Shown here: one piece after another, positions 26,449 to 35,268 of the stretch | How the letters are laid out: every line of letters starts with the position of its first letter | Position numbering within the stretch: the stretch's first letter is position 1 | From: GCA-2693325 sp036343635 | Lineage (GTDB): Bacteria > Latescibacterota > UBA2968 > UBA8231 | Reading direction: 5' to 3' | Assembly (NCBI GenBank): GCA_036343635.1 | Contig: JAYYVF010000020.1 | Location: 1-64,000 of the forward strand | Length of the DNA stretch: 64,000 nucleotides | Notes under the pieces: model-generated | What the model was told of the DNA's origin: nothing | The model's database searches: none | What the model saw: only the letters and a program-made list of their open reading frames with translations | Position numbers and translations under genes: made by a program

Positions 26449-28239
26449 TTAAGGTACAGAACCACGCAATCGATTCATTCCCTCCAACGCTTTCTTTATG
26501 AATGGACGAGACTGATTAATCTCATCCAAATTCTTCAGCGCATTCATTAGTTTATAGGCTCGAGAGTATTCACTTAAAGCACTATTGTAATCTCCCATTT
26601 TTTCAAGTAAAACAGCTCGATTATAATGTGGTTGTGGCAGTTCAGGATTACCACCAATGGCTCTGTCATAAGAACGTAATGCTTCTACACTATTACCACG
26701 ACTCTCATGAATCTGGCCAAGATTATTGTGGGCTAATGCCAAATATGGATTGATCTCTAAAGCACGTATATAAAATTCTTCAGCCGTTACGATCTCACCC
26801 CGTCCTAACAATATGTTGCCGATATTATAATAACCCCCTGCCAGTCCAGGCTGCACAGAAAGTGCCCGAAGATAGGAGTCTTCGGCGTCTGAATATTTTC
26901 CGTCTTTAAATTGAAGATTACCTAAGTGCAACCAACCATTAGCAATTTTTGGATCTAACGATAACCCCTCCAGAATATGCTTCTGCGCTGCACTGTAAGA
27001 CCCATCACGTTCATAGGCCAAACCTAGGTTGATCAAAGCTCTTGGGTTCTTTGGATTGTAGTTAACCGCTTCGCTCCATAGTGAAATGTCGTTAGCCCAA
27101 ACATTGGAGCGACTGAGTGATATTCCAATCCACAGAATTAATAGACCATAAAAACCGTATGAAGCTCTACTGTTTCTATTTTTCCATCTGGTAAATACCC
27201 ACGACATTGTAATACTAAAGCCAACAACAGCTAGATACATGCGCCTCTCGGTAACAATCAAATTTAGCGGTATAAATGCGTACGGTAAAAGTGCAATAAT
27301 TTGCCAGATCCACCCTACACTTAACCAATGACTATGGGCACGAATTGCAAAAATACTGATCGATCCAATCAACAAAATTGACAGAAAAATAGCTTCCGTT
27401 ATTTCCTTGCTAGCTGGATTAAAAGGGTGATCTACAGTAAGATGAACTGGCATAACACAAAGCCAAGCCATATAAACTTGAGCCTTTAGATGCGTGAATA
27501 TCTGTTCAACTAATCCACGTGGTATTTTATCGACAGATTCTCCCAAAAAAGAATTTTCATAAATGATTAACAGATAAAGTAACACTACTACTGACAGTGA
27601 AATCGTCAAAAATCTTTTTCGGATTATATAATTCCACACATTTGCGCTACGCTCACATAGAAGGAGCAACGGTGGCATCACTATAGCCATAGATTTAACA
27701 AGGAAACCAAAAGCAAACAGTATAATACCTAAAGCGTAGCGACTGTCCCGTAATAATAGACTGCTAATAGACCAAATTATAAATGAACTAACAAACAAAT
27801 CGGATCGACTGCTAATATAATTGATTGGTTCAGCCACTAACGGGTTAATAAGAAGCAACCAACCCATTAAACTAGCCATCCTTTTGCCGGCGCCCATTTT
27901 GACCGCAAGGTGGAATAATCCCACAACACATGAAAAATGTAAAAGAATATTAAAAATTCTGTATCCCCAAACTTCAGATCCGTGAATGGCAAAATTTATT
28001 GCATATGAAACAAGCAATAGGGGCCTGAACATTTTACCACCTTGTTCTACCGAAAACGTCTGTGTATCAACAAAAAACACAGGTATGTTGTTTAGGGCTC
28101 GCAGATGCGGGTTCTCAACAATGGAGTGAAAATCATCAAAATGAAATGGATTGTTTAGAGTATTGGCATAAATAAAAATAGAGACAAAGAAATACAACAC
28201 CATTAAGGATCGAGTTGATATGGTATCCATTTTATACAC
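26449..28239 (-). CDS. TMTC-like GT-C membrane glycosyltransferase with TPRs, array copy 2
   Basis: A 596-residue paralogue with 'FHFDDFHSIV' (D35-D36), 'MFRPLLLVSYAINF', 'IPRGLVEQIFTHLKA', 'VDHPF', 'PLNLIVTERRMYL' and 'RSNVWANDISLW'. Three departures from the consensus stand out: 'NPLVAEPINY' has Asn for the usual His, TH for TQ in the central loop, and VTE for VNE before the Arg. Five regular TPRs end the protein ('INLGLAYERDGSYSAAQ', 'NNLGQIHESRGNSVEAL'). A second in-frame ATG three codons in (28230) is an equally good start. It lies 25 bases after copy 1 and 20 before asnB. The combined substitutions suggest relaxed or changed catalysis relative to the others. Confidence 0.85.
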   Translation of the reverse strand: MYKMDTISTRSLMVLYFFVSIFIYANTLNNPFHFDDFHSIVENPHLRALNNIPVFFVDTQTFSVEQGGKMFRPLLLVSYAINFAIHGSEVWGYRIFNILLHFSCVVGLFHLAVKMGAGKRMASLMGWLLLINPLVAEPINYISSRSDLFVSSFIIWSISSLLLRDSRYALGIILFAFGFLVKSMAIVMPPLLLLCERSANVWNYIIRKRFLTISLSVVVLLYLLIIYENSFLGESVDKIPRGLVEQIFTHLKAQVYMAWLCVMPVHLTVDHPFNPASKEITEAIFLSILLIGSISIFAIRAHSHWLSVGWIWQIIALLPYAFIPLNLIVTERRMYLAVVGFSITMSWVFTRWKNRNSRASYGFYGLLILWIGISLSRSNVWANDISLWSEAVNYNPKNPRALINLGLAYERDGSYSAAQKHILEGLSLDPKIANGWLHLGNLQFKDGKYSDAEDSYLRALSVQPGLAGGYYNIGNILLGRGEIVTAEEFYIRALEINPYLALAHNNLGQIHESRGNSVEALRSYDRAIGGNPELPQPHYNRAVLLEKMGDYNSALSEYSRAYKLMNALKNLDEINQSRPFIKKALEGMNRLRGSVP

Positions 28240-28264
28240 TATTATTCTCTATACGTTTTTTTTA

Positions 28265-30007
28265 TTAAAATGATTTCTCAGGCGCATTGCCATTTGTTGA
28301 ATATTCATTTTCGTATATTCTCATTCTCTGGTAAACCATATCCGCCTCTTCCCATTGTTCAACTCGTTCATAAGCCTTAGCAAGAGCCTGTAGATTACGG
28401 GCATCAGGCATGATAGTCACAGACTTTTTTAACAGGTTGATCGCAGTTTCTACTTGACCAGAAACCAAGGCTATTAACCCCTCACGGAGGAGATCTTTTG
28501 CCTGATTGCGTTGAACATTTGTACGGAATGCATATATACCATCGAGTGCCAATTGTGTAGATTCAGATTTTGGGTCAACCTGTAAAGCAGCGAGGTACGA
28601 CTGTTCAGCCTGAGACCATTCCCCCTGTGCAAGATTAGCTCCACCTATTCCCGAATAAATGGAAAACAGGTCGCCACCACTTAGAATGTTTTTTTGAACC
28701 ACAAGTGCCCGAGCATAATTTTTTATCGCGAGTTCATGATGTCCCTCATGACGATTTATATCTCCGAGAAATATATACGGTCGTGGCATTTGCGGTCCCT
28801 CTTGTTGCGCAGACTGCCAAAGGGTCCTTGGATCTGCCCATTCCTTTGTTCGCGTAACATCTAAACAAGCGAAAATTATCATCATTATGATTCCACTGAC
28901 AAACAGTTTTCGCGATATTTTTCTTTGAGTTTGCTGCAAAATACTAAATAATGCTATAGAAAAAGCCATTGTTACTACATACAGTCGGTGTTCGTTAACA
29001 AGAACATTTAAGGGGACTACAATCGTTGGGAGAATCGAGAATAAAGCCCATCCAAAACAAAAATGTGTGATCGAATTGCTTGTCCACCAAAGCCGAGTCA
29101 AGGAGATTAACATAACAACACACAATAAATATAGAGTGAAACTCGTTCCCAAAGTAAATCCAGGTTCAACGGATAGAGGCCAGGGGAAAAAAAGCCATTC
29201 TATATACTGTATCATGGCCTTTAATTGTGTAGTAAGTTGTACGTCTATACTACGAACTGGTGCAGTAAAAAGCGAAGTTTCAAGCATCGACCGTACTTTG
29301 AAAACATAGCAGATTCCCACAGCGTAAAATGGCACTAATAATTTACAAGAAGACCTCACTCCTTGACGGACAAAAAACGTCCATTCATAGAATAAAAGAA
29401 CCGGAATTAACATTAATCCAACAGACTTACATAGTAACGATAGTCCAAAACATATTACTGAAGCAATATACAAAGCCAAACTAAATGAGGCTCGTGATCT
29501 TAAGACCAGATAGAAAAGTAACGCGCACAACATATAAAAAGCACAAAGAGATTCGGAGCGGCTACTTATATAATTGATCGCTTCGCTATTAACCGGATGA
29601 AACGCAAAGAAAAATGCCGAAAATATAGCCGCGGGTAGGCCCAAACCAATTCTGCGACCAAGCGACAAGAGCAAAACACTATTCATAGAGTGTATACAGA
29701 TATTGAGCCAGTGGTATCCGTTGACTCTTAAACCATCAATATAATAATTTAGCGCGTAGGTAACGAGCACTAAGGGCCTAAACATTGATGAGCGTTCATC
29801 AATTGTAAACATGTCTGCGCGTTGAAAAAAAATAGGGATGTTTGAGATTTTTCGAATATTCGGATTGTCTTTTATGGAATGAATATCATCATATTGAAAA
29901 GGCCCGTTGATTCCAAAACTGTATACAGAGATTACCAAAGCAAACAGCAGGCAAGACGCCACGAGAGGTATACTATCTACATTTTTTCGATCAATCATAT
30001 TTTTCAT
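28265..30007 (-). CDS. TMTC-like GT-C membrane glycosyltransferase with TPRs, array copy 1 (divergent)
   Basis: First-transcribed and shortest copy (580 residues). It keeps 'FQYDDIHSI' (D40-D41), 'MFRPLVLVTYALNY', 'HPVNSEAINYISSRSESL', 'APVRSIDVQLTTQLKA' and 'PLNVLVNEHRLYV'. It has 'VEPGF' where the other eight read V/I-x-H-x-F, so the conserved His is lost, and 'RTKEWADPRTLW' at the end of the membrane domain. Only about four TPRs follow, with an irregular helical stretch at ~490-520. It lies 33 bases downstream of a GT4 gene. It is probably the most divergent of the family here, either a differently specialised enzyme or the one with the weakest catalytic conservation. The start is a plain ATG without a strong ribosome site. 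Confidence 0.83.
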   Translation of the reverse strand: MKNMIDRKNVDSIPLVASCLLFALVISVYSFGINGPFQYDDIHSIKDNPNIRKISNIPIFFQRADMFTIDERSSMFRPLVLVTYALNYYIDGLRVNGYHWLNICIHSMNSVLLLSLGRRIGLGLPAAIFSAFFFAFHPVNSEAINYISSRSESLCAFYMLCALLFYLVLRSRASFSLALYIASVICFGLSLLCKSVGLMLIPVLLFYEWTFFVRQGVRSSCKLLVPFYAVGICYVFKVRSMLETSLFTAPVRSIDVQLTTQLKAMIQYIEWLFFPWPLSVEPGFTLGTSFTLYLLCVVMLISLTRLWWTSNSITHFCFGWALFSILPTIVVPLNVLVNEHRLYVVTMAFSIALFSILQQTQRKISRKLFVSGIIMMIIFACLDVTRTKEWADPRTLWQSAQQEGPQMPRPYIFLGDINRHEGHHELAIKNYARALVVQKNILSGGDLFSIYSGIGGANLAQGEWSQAEQSYLAALQVDPKSESTQLALDGIYAFRTNVQRNQAKDLLREGLIALVSGQVETAINLLKKSVTIMPDARNLQALAKAYERVEQWEEADMVYQRMRIYENEYSTNGNAPEKSF

Positions 30008-30040
30008 TCTAATATTTTACTTAACATAACTCGTTATTCC

Positions 30041-31192
30041 TTAAATGCTAAAAGCTCCCATATCGTTTTCACATAGATTGCGTATCTCATCCTCGTTGCC
30101 ACGCATTAACGTTTTAAATAGATCGACTTCTCTCTTTTCCATAACAGACCCATCTAATTTTTTTGCTCTTTTCTGCGCCATCGTACCTAAGCACGTGCGT
30201 AACTCCTCATCTTCTATTAATCGAACGATATTCTGTTTAAACGAATTGGAGTCTTGTTGAACTATCAACCCAGTATCCTTTACTAATTCAGGTATAGGAT
30301 TAGTAGGGCATGTCACGATAGGCATACCTGATGCCATGGCCTCTAGGACAGGTATACAAAAACCCTCAAAGTGGGTAGCCATGAGAAAAATATCTGCCTC
30401 AGAGTATGCGTGATGTATCTTATGATTTGGAATCGTGTCAATAAAATGCACTCTGTCGGCAATTTTTAATTCTTCGACTAACTTAACTAATTCTCCCTTA
30501 AATTCTCCCTGGCCAACAATCATCAATTCTACATCAATTGACTCGATTGATTTGATCAACGTAAATGGATCTTTGGGATGATCCAAGCGCATAACCGTTA
30601 ATAGTTTCGGACGACGGTCAGGTATATGATAATCTCTACAATGATTAAATTGGTCACTGTAAACGCGATTATATGAGGTGTACACCAACTTTCCACCTCT
30701 TTTTCTAATATGGTCACGTAGATAATTGCTAACAGCTAACAGAACATCAGCTCGTCGAAGAGTATAATATTCCAAAAGTTGAACCAATCTAAGCCTAATA
30801 GATGGGTATAATTTTCGCTGCATATCTCGATTAGTATGAACTGACACAACGGTAGGGATAGACAATGAATGACCACAAAAGCTTGCAATACTACCAGCAT
30901 GCCATAAACCCTGCCCTCTTATTAAATCTGGTTTTATCTTTTCAACTATTATTTTTGATCGATAACAGCATAATGGGAAATTTAATATTCCTGGCTTCCC
31001 TACTGTGTGTACAAAAATATTAGCCTCCCCAACTAGTTTTCTAACCTCCTCTCCATCGACATCATCATCACAGAAAGAAATTACATGAATCTCAGAAAAA
31101 AATTCATGGGGATTCCAGTAACGTTCCTTCAATTCTCCCTTTTCTATATACTTTCTCAGGGGATCGGCGGCAAATACCACTAAGGACCTCAA
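30041..31192 (-). CDS. GT4-family (GT-B) glycosyltransferase
   Basis: The 383-residue cytoplasmic enzyme has a Rossmann-like N-terminal acceptor domain ('KPDLIRGQGLWHAG') and a C-terminal GT4 nucleotide-sugar domain ('RPKLLTVMRLDHPKDP'), with the EX7E motif in 'HFEGFCIPVLEAMASG' and 'PIPELV'. It is a retaining GT-B transferase that adds a sugar from an NDP donor; the sugar is not predictable. The frame starts with TTG (31192); a GTG four codons later (31180) has a better GAGG site 6 bases before it and may be the true start. It precedes the TMTC-like array by 33 bases and could be the first gene of that transcript, since a ~400-base gap lies upstream. Confidence 0.88.
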   Translation of the reverse strand: MRSLVVFAADPLRKYIEKGELKERYWNPHEFFSEIHVISFCDDDVDGEEVRKLVGEANIFVHTVGKPGILNFPLCCYRSKIIVEKIKPDLIRGQGLWHAGSIASFCGHSLSIPTVVSVHTNRDMQRKLYPSIRLRLVQLLEYYTLRRADVLLAVSNYLRDHIRKRGGKLVYTSYNRVYSDQFNHCRDYHIPDRRPKLLTVMRLDHPKDPFTLIKSIESIDVELMIVGQGEFKGELVKLVEELKIADRVHFIDTIPNHKIHHAYSEADIFLMATHFEGFCIPVLEAMASGMPIVTCPTNPIPELVKDTGLIVQQDSNSFKQNIVRLIEDEELRTCLGTMAQKRAKKLDGSVMEKREVDLFKTLMRGNEDEIRNLCENDMGAFSI

Positions 31193-31591
31193 ACGTCAGC
31201 CTGCTCTGCAATAAAATGAATTTTCTCAACCGTCAGAAAAATAGTTTTGATGGAATCACCTAGTTCTCAATAGTGAGCACTAACATGCTAATTAAGAATT
31301 ACATATAATTCTCATTAGCCCACGTTTAGCTTTGAAAATTTCACCTCGCCGTCGGCCGGGGGAAGCCAACACCAACACTAGAATAATTAATAATCAGATT
31401 ATTATATTCACATATACCAGCATACCAAAACGCCACATCAATCTGAACAGGGAAATACCGAAACTCTGTCAATCCAATATAATAAAAGTATGTTGATTTT
31501 CGCACGTACTCACTGAACTAAAAAGATTACCAGATCTAAAATATTGCCTGAATCACTCATTTCTGGTAACAAAAACAAGATCATTGAGGAA
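31193..31591. other. intergenic gap between glycan gene blocks; weak inverted repeat
   Basis: This is the only gap above 200 bases within the glycan region. It carries no coding frame. A perfect 7-bp inverted repeat around CAG (TAATAAT/ATTATTA, 31388-31404) is AT-only and is not a convincing terminator. The gap probably holds the end of the upstream transcript and a promoter for the GT4-TMTC block, but no -35/-10 pair stands out. Confidence 0.45.
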
Positions 31592-33976
31592 TTATGTTGT
31601 TTTTTTTGTTTCAATTTCACTCTCTGACCTAGAGCGTAGCCGAGATACAATTGCAAATACAAAACAAAAAAGTATTGTAAGCATCGACCATGCTCTAGCT
31701 AACCTTTCATTTCTCGGAACCATATAACCATATTCAAAAACATTTGTGTCTGAAGAAACCCATATTGCAGTTAAACCAGCCCCAGCGGTAAAAACTGGCA
31801 GGGGTTTGCTTGAATCTTCAGGGAAGGCAAACCAATGAGAAAAATGCTGCTGGGACAAAAATAGAAATCTGTCATTTTCTCTCTTACCAATTCGAACAGC
31901 AGTAGCTTCATCTCCACTGTAAATTCTTTCTACAGAGATCTTATTTTGCATTTCATGACTATTTGTTTGGTAAATACCAATAACATCTTCCAAAGTAGCT
32001 ATTCGGGGCGAAGAAGAATTTATCCCGTTGACCAGTGGTATAATTGCGTCAATACTACTTAGCACTTCTGTTTCTAATGATAGATACTCTTCTTTTGTAA
32101 GCAATAAATACAAGATTCTTTCGGCTTTAAAATCTTGGAAATGAGTAATACGCTCGAACAGTCTCTCACATTCTAACCGGTCGCCAACAATAGCAATTGT
32201 GTGATTTGAAATAAAACCCCAAAAAGATTTTTTGTTTCTAAACACGACCTGTGTATAATCATTTCTTTTTTGGATATCAAATAATCTATCTATATGCCTT
32301 CCCGGTTGAGAGGCATCATACATCTCATCTAAAGGGTGCCATGGTCGTTTTAATACACATTCAAGCCCCGGATCCTGCGATAGTAAATTAATTCCAGCGA
32401 GGTAATCCTTTTCGTCACTTCTATAAGAAAATGTTTTGATAGGTAAATCAATAAAACGAGCATTCAACAAAGCCAGGGACTCACTAGGTTTATACGTAGG
32501 ATCTAAACGCCGAATGGATTCTATTTGGTGATTCAAAAATGAATCGTACGCTACTTTCCTTGAACGTAGTTCGATTATGTTCGCTATCGGTTTATTTGCG
32601 GTCATTATCGGGTACAAATAATGAGTATGATCTAAATCGAAAGTAAACCAACGCTCGTAAGGACCGATCTTATCGACTAGTTTTTCCCAAATACCAACCT
32701 CAGGCAAGCGGTAAGGTGATTCATGTTTCAAAGCAAAATGACTTAGAAGAATACGTGCACCTCCTAATTCCACTAATATGAAGCCTATACATAAAGCAGA
32801 AAATATTTTAGATCTCTTATAACGTATCTTCATTTGAATAAAATATTCAACACCAAATGCAACTAAGAACGAAAACCAAAATGTATGTAATACTGCCCAA
32901 TTATGAGTGCTTCCTATCCAGGCAGCATTGGGAAGAAAAGGGACCACGCACCAATAGATCGCTAAACTTATAGAAAGAACGCATAGAATACGTCGCACTA
33001 CCGCATCTTTGCGCCAGTACCAAATTCCAAACGCGGCTAAAATTAACACAGTAAATCCTACATAATCAGAATGTACTACTGACGCCAGGAATTTCGGATC
33101 AACATCAATTGAAAATCCTAGCTTCCGTCCTATCAAATAGAGGCCTAAGGTTGGTAGTCCGAAGAGCATCTCCCAAGGAGACACCCAAGTATTCGTTCTA
33201 TAACTTGCCAATTGTACAACTTCAAATTTTAGGTCTATAGCAGGTACAATGATAAATGCTGCTAAAGATGCTGCCATCAATAAATAGGATATCGTATAGG
33301 AAAAAAATTTAATATTGTGACATCCTTTATGGCCTCGGTCGATTAGGCCGGCGGCCACAGTGAATAATGCTACTCTAATACTAACTTGCGCATTGGCCCC
33401 TATTGCGAAGAAAAGAAGCAGTGAACTTAATAACAAAAAACCAAAAGATTGCCTACGAAGAGCTATGACAAAACACAGCGCTCCCCATGGCATTAAAGCA
33501 TATAACAAAAAATTACTGAGATAGGTAGTGTAATCCACCGTATACGTCAAGAACCAGGAGAATACATAGGCAGCCACAGCAACCAAAGCAGAATAGTGAG
33601 TAACATCCCATAAGCGTACCATAGAATAAATACCGACAGCACTAACACAATAAATCATAAAAACGTAAAGCCTCGGGCCCAAATCGTAACCTAACGACCC
33701 GACGAACGCAGAAAAAATCAGTGCATCTGTTAGACCACCCATCTTAAACAATGGATGACCCGCTGCGGATAACGAAGTCCAATTTGGCCAGCAACCACGC
33801 AATAAATTATCTAATAAAATTTGCGCATTATAGAGCCATAAAAAATAATCATATCCGCGAGAATAAGAGACTTGAAACAACCATGGAGATCCCGCCAATG
33901 CACCTAGGCTCGTAGCATAACTTAAATTTTTTATGCTAATTTTTTCAGAAGCTTTTTCTCTTGAATCCGTATCCAT
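31592..33976 (-). CDS. large polytopic membrane protein, YfhO/PTPS-related-like (putative GT-C)
   Basis: A 794-residue membrane protein. Roughly 12 hydrophobic helices fill residues ~20-415; a soluble domain (~420-755) is followed by one last helix (~757-778). Near the N-terminus, 'YFLWLYNAQILLDNLLRGCWPNW' (an L-R-x-G-x-W-P-x-W theme) resembles the first exposed loop of YfhO-like and 'PTPS-related' membrane proteins, a loosely defined group linked to glycan assembly and often considered GT-C-like. No catalytic motif can be named with confidence. It sits between two GT4 genes in the cluster, 47 bases after one of them. It is probably a lipid-linked-sugar-dependent transferase or helper; this is inference from shape and neighbours. 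Confidence 0.6.
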   Translation of the reverse strand: MDTDSREKASEKISIKNLSYATSLGALAGSPWLFQVSYSRGYDYFLWLYNAQILLDNLLRGCWPNWTSLSAAGHPLFKMGGLTDALIFSAFVGSLGYDLGPRLYVFMIYCVSAVGIYSMVRLWDVTHYSALVAVAAYVFSWFLTYTVDYTTYLSNFLLYALMPWGALCFVIALRRQSFGFLLLSSLLLFFAIGANAQVSIRVALFTVAAGLIDRGHKGCHNIKFFSYTISYLLMAASLAAFIIVPAIDLKFEVVQLASYRTNTWVSPWEMLFGLPTLGLYLIGRKLGFSIDVDPKFLASVVHSDYVGFTVLILAAFGIWYWRKDAVVRRILCVLSISLAIYWCVVPFLPNAAWIGSTHNWAVLHTFWFSFLVAFGVEYFIQMKIRYKRSKIFSALCIGFILVELGGARILLSHFALKHESPYRLPEVGIWEKLVDKIGPYERWFTFDLDHTHYLYPIMTANKPIANIIELRSRKVAYDSFLNHQIESIRRLDPTYKPSESLALLNARFIDLPIKTFSYRSDEKDYLAGINLLSQDPGLECVLKRPWHPLDEMYDASQPGRHIDRLFDIQKRNDYTQVVFRNKKSFWGFISNHTIAIVGDRLECERLFERITHFQDFKAERILYLLLTKEEYLSLETEVLSSIDAIIPLVNGINSSSPRIATLEDVIGIYQTNSHEMQNKISVERIYSGDEATAVRIGKRENDRFLFLSQQHFSHWFAFPEDSSKPLPVFTAGAGLTAIWVSSDTNVFEYGYMVPRNERLARAWSMLTILFCFVFAIVSRLRSRSESEIETKKTT

Positions 33977-34023
33977 TTATAAATAATATTCTTCTGGGTA
34001 TAATTTCAGAGGGGCATTAAACT

Positions 34024-35268
34024 TCAGTTTTCACCTTTTAGGCCTATAAGAATATCCTTCCATCGATCTATTTGGGATTTTGTAGAAAAAACGTCTTGAA
34101 TTTCTCCCATATTCTTGCGACACTCTGACCGCAACAAATCATCCTCCACCATGCGTTTTATCTGCATAGCTAAGCCTTCGACATCCCCCACATCAGCGAC
34201 TAAACCAATTTTGTATTTCTCAATAATATCTCGTGAGGCTCCTCGTGGAAGAGACGCTACAACCGGTACACCTGTTTCGATATAATCAAACAACTTGGTA
34301 GGGGTAGCGTAAGAATAGGTCGAATCACTAAGAGACAAAAATCCAATGTCCGCGCTACGCAATCTATCAGCAACTACATTTTGTGGAACAAAACCATTGT
34401 ATGAACAACTACTTATTAAACGTGGCCTTACTTTCATACGAAAGTACGCGTTTTCCGGGCCGAACAATTCGATTTGAATACGGCTTGTCCAATTTGACTC
34501 AGTTTCACACAAATATTTCTGAGCATGTAACAAAATCTCAGGCTTTTGAACCGCCGACATAGCCCCAGCGTACATTACGAGTAAAGGGCGGCTCTTAATT
34601 TCAACTGAATACTTGTTAACATCCTTCTTAATACAGGTCGGCACTATGTTGTACACCACAGAGATCTTTTCTTCCATCAAACCGTATCGTCCTATAATGT
34701 CATTTTTCAAACCTTCAGTTGTTACTGTAATGTGAGATGCTTTATTGACAATTTTTCGCTCTAAATAATTGTATAGCGGACGAAACACACAACGCCATTT
34801 TCTAGACATAACGCCAGAAAAATCATCTCTAAAATCAACTAAAAGAGGCCAACCATAACTTCGACTTATTACATATCCAATGACTAAATCAGAAAAAATT
34901 GGATACACCGCGAATATTATGCCAGGCTTACCAAAAACTCTACGACGTTGCTTTATCACACAGTAGGCCCAATTAAGAAAATAACAGGGCAAGATACCTA
35001 GGAGATAAAAAAACGTATTTATTCCAAACCAATTAGGCGCCCTTACCCGATTGACCGTTATGTTTGCATTCAACCCTTCGACCAAGCTTTGATCATCCTG
35101 GTATGATATCACCCCGCCATCCTTACGTTGCATACACACCACACTAACATCAAATAATTCTGAAAGACCATTAGCAACACACATATTCGTAATAGCATTC
35201 CCTCTTCCAAATGGAGGGAAACATCCGGCAATCATGTACAATTTAACTTGCTTACTTCTGGCAATCAT
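34024..35268 (-). CDS. GT4-family (GT-B) glycosyltransferase
   Basis: A 414-residue GT-B enzyme. The N-terminal domain opens 'KLYMIAGCFPPFGRGNAI' (the typical glycine-containing first loop). A hydrophobic stretch near residues 85-105 may touch the membrane. The C-terminal domain has 'RPLLVMYAGAMSAVQKP' and 'TKLFDYIETGVPVVASL', a GT4 variant in which the first Glu of EX7E is not obvious. It likely adds a sugar to a lipid-linked intermediate on the cytoplasmic face. The start overlaps the stop of the upstream GT-C-like gene (ATGA), so the two are coupled. Donor and linkage are unknown. Confidence 0.85.
   Translation of the reverse strand: MIARSKQVKLYMIAGCFPPFGRGNAITNMCVANGLSELFDVSVVCMQRKDGGVISYQDDQSLVEGLNANITVNRVRAPNWFGINTFFYLLGILPCYFLNWAYCVIKQRRRVFGKPGIIFAVYPIFSDLVIGYVISRSYGWPLLVDFRDDFSGVMSRKWRCVFRPLYNYLERKIVNKASHITVTTEGLKNDIIGRYGLMEEKISVVYNIVPTCIKKDVNKYSVEIKSRPLLVMYAGAMSAVQKPEILLHAQKYLCETESNWTSRIQIELFGPENAYFRMKVRPRLISSCSYNGFVPQNVVADRLRSADIGFLSLSDSTYSYATPTKLFDYIETGVPVVASLPRGASRDIIEKYKIGLVADVGDVEGLAMQIKRMVEDDLLRSECRKNMGEIQDVFSTKSQIDRWKDILIGLKGEN

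Noticed and set aside
10973..30007. Mobile element or CRISPR array as the cause of the repetitive pattern
   Set aside because: The repetition is at protein-family level between long, diverged genes. There are no short direct repeats with spacers, no transposase and no inverted-repeat ends.
31388..31404. Inverted repeat as an intrinsic terminator
   Set aside because: The 7-bp stem is entirely A-T and has no proper T run, so it is unlikely to terminate transcription by itself.
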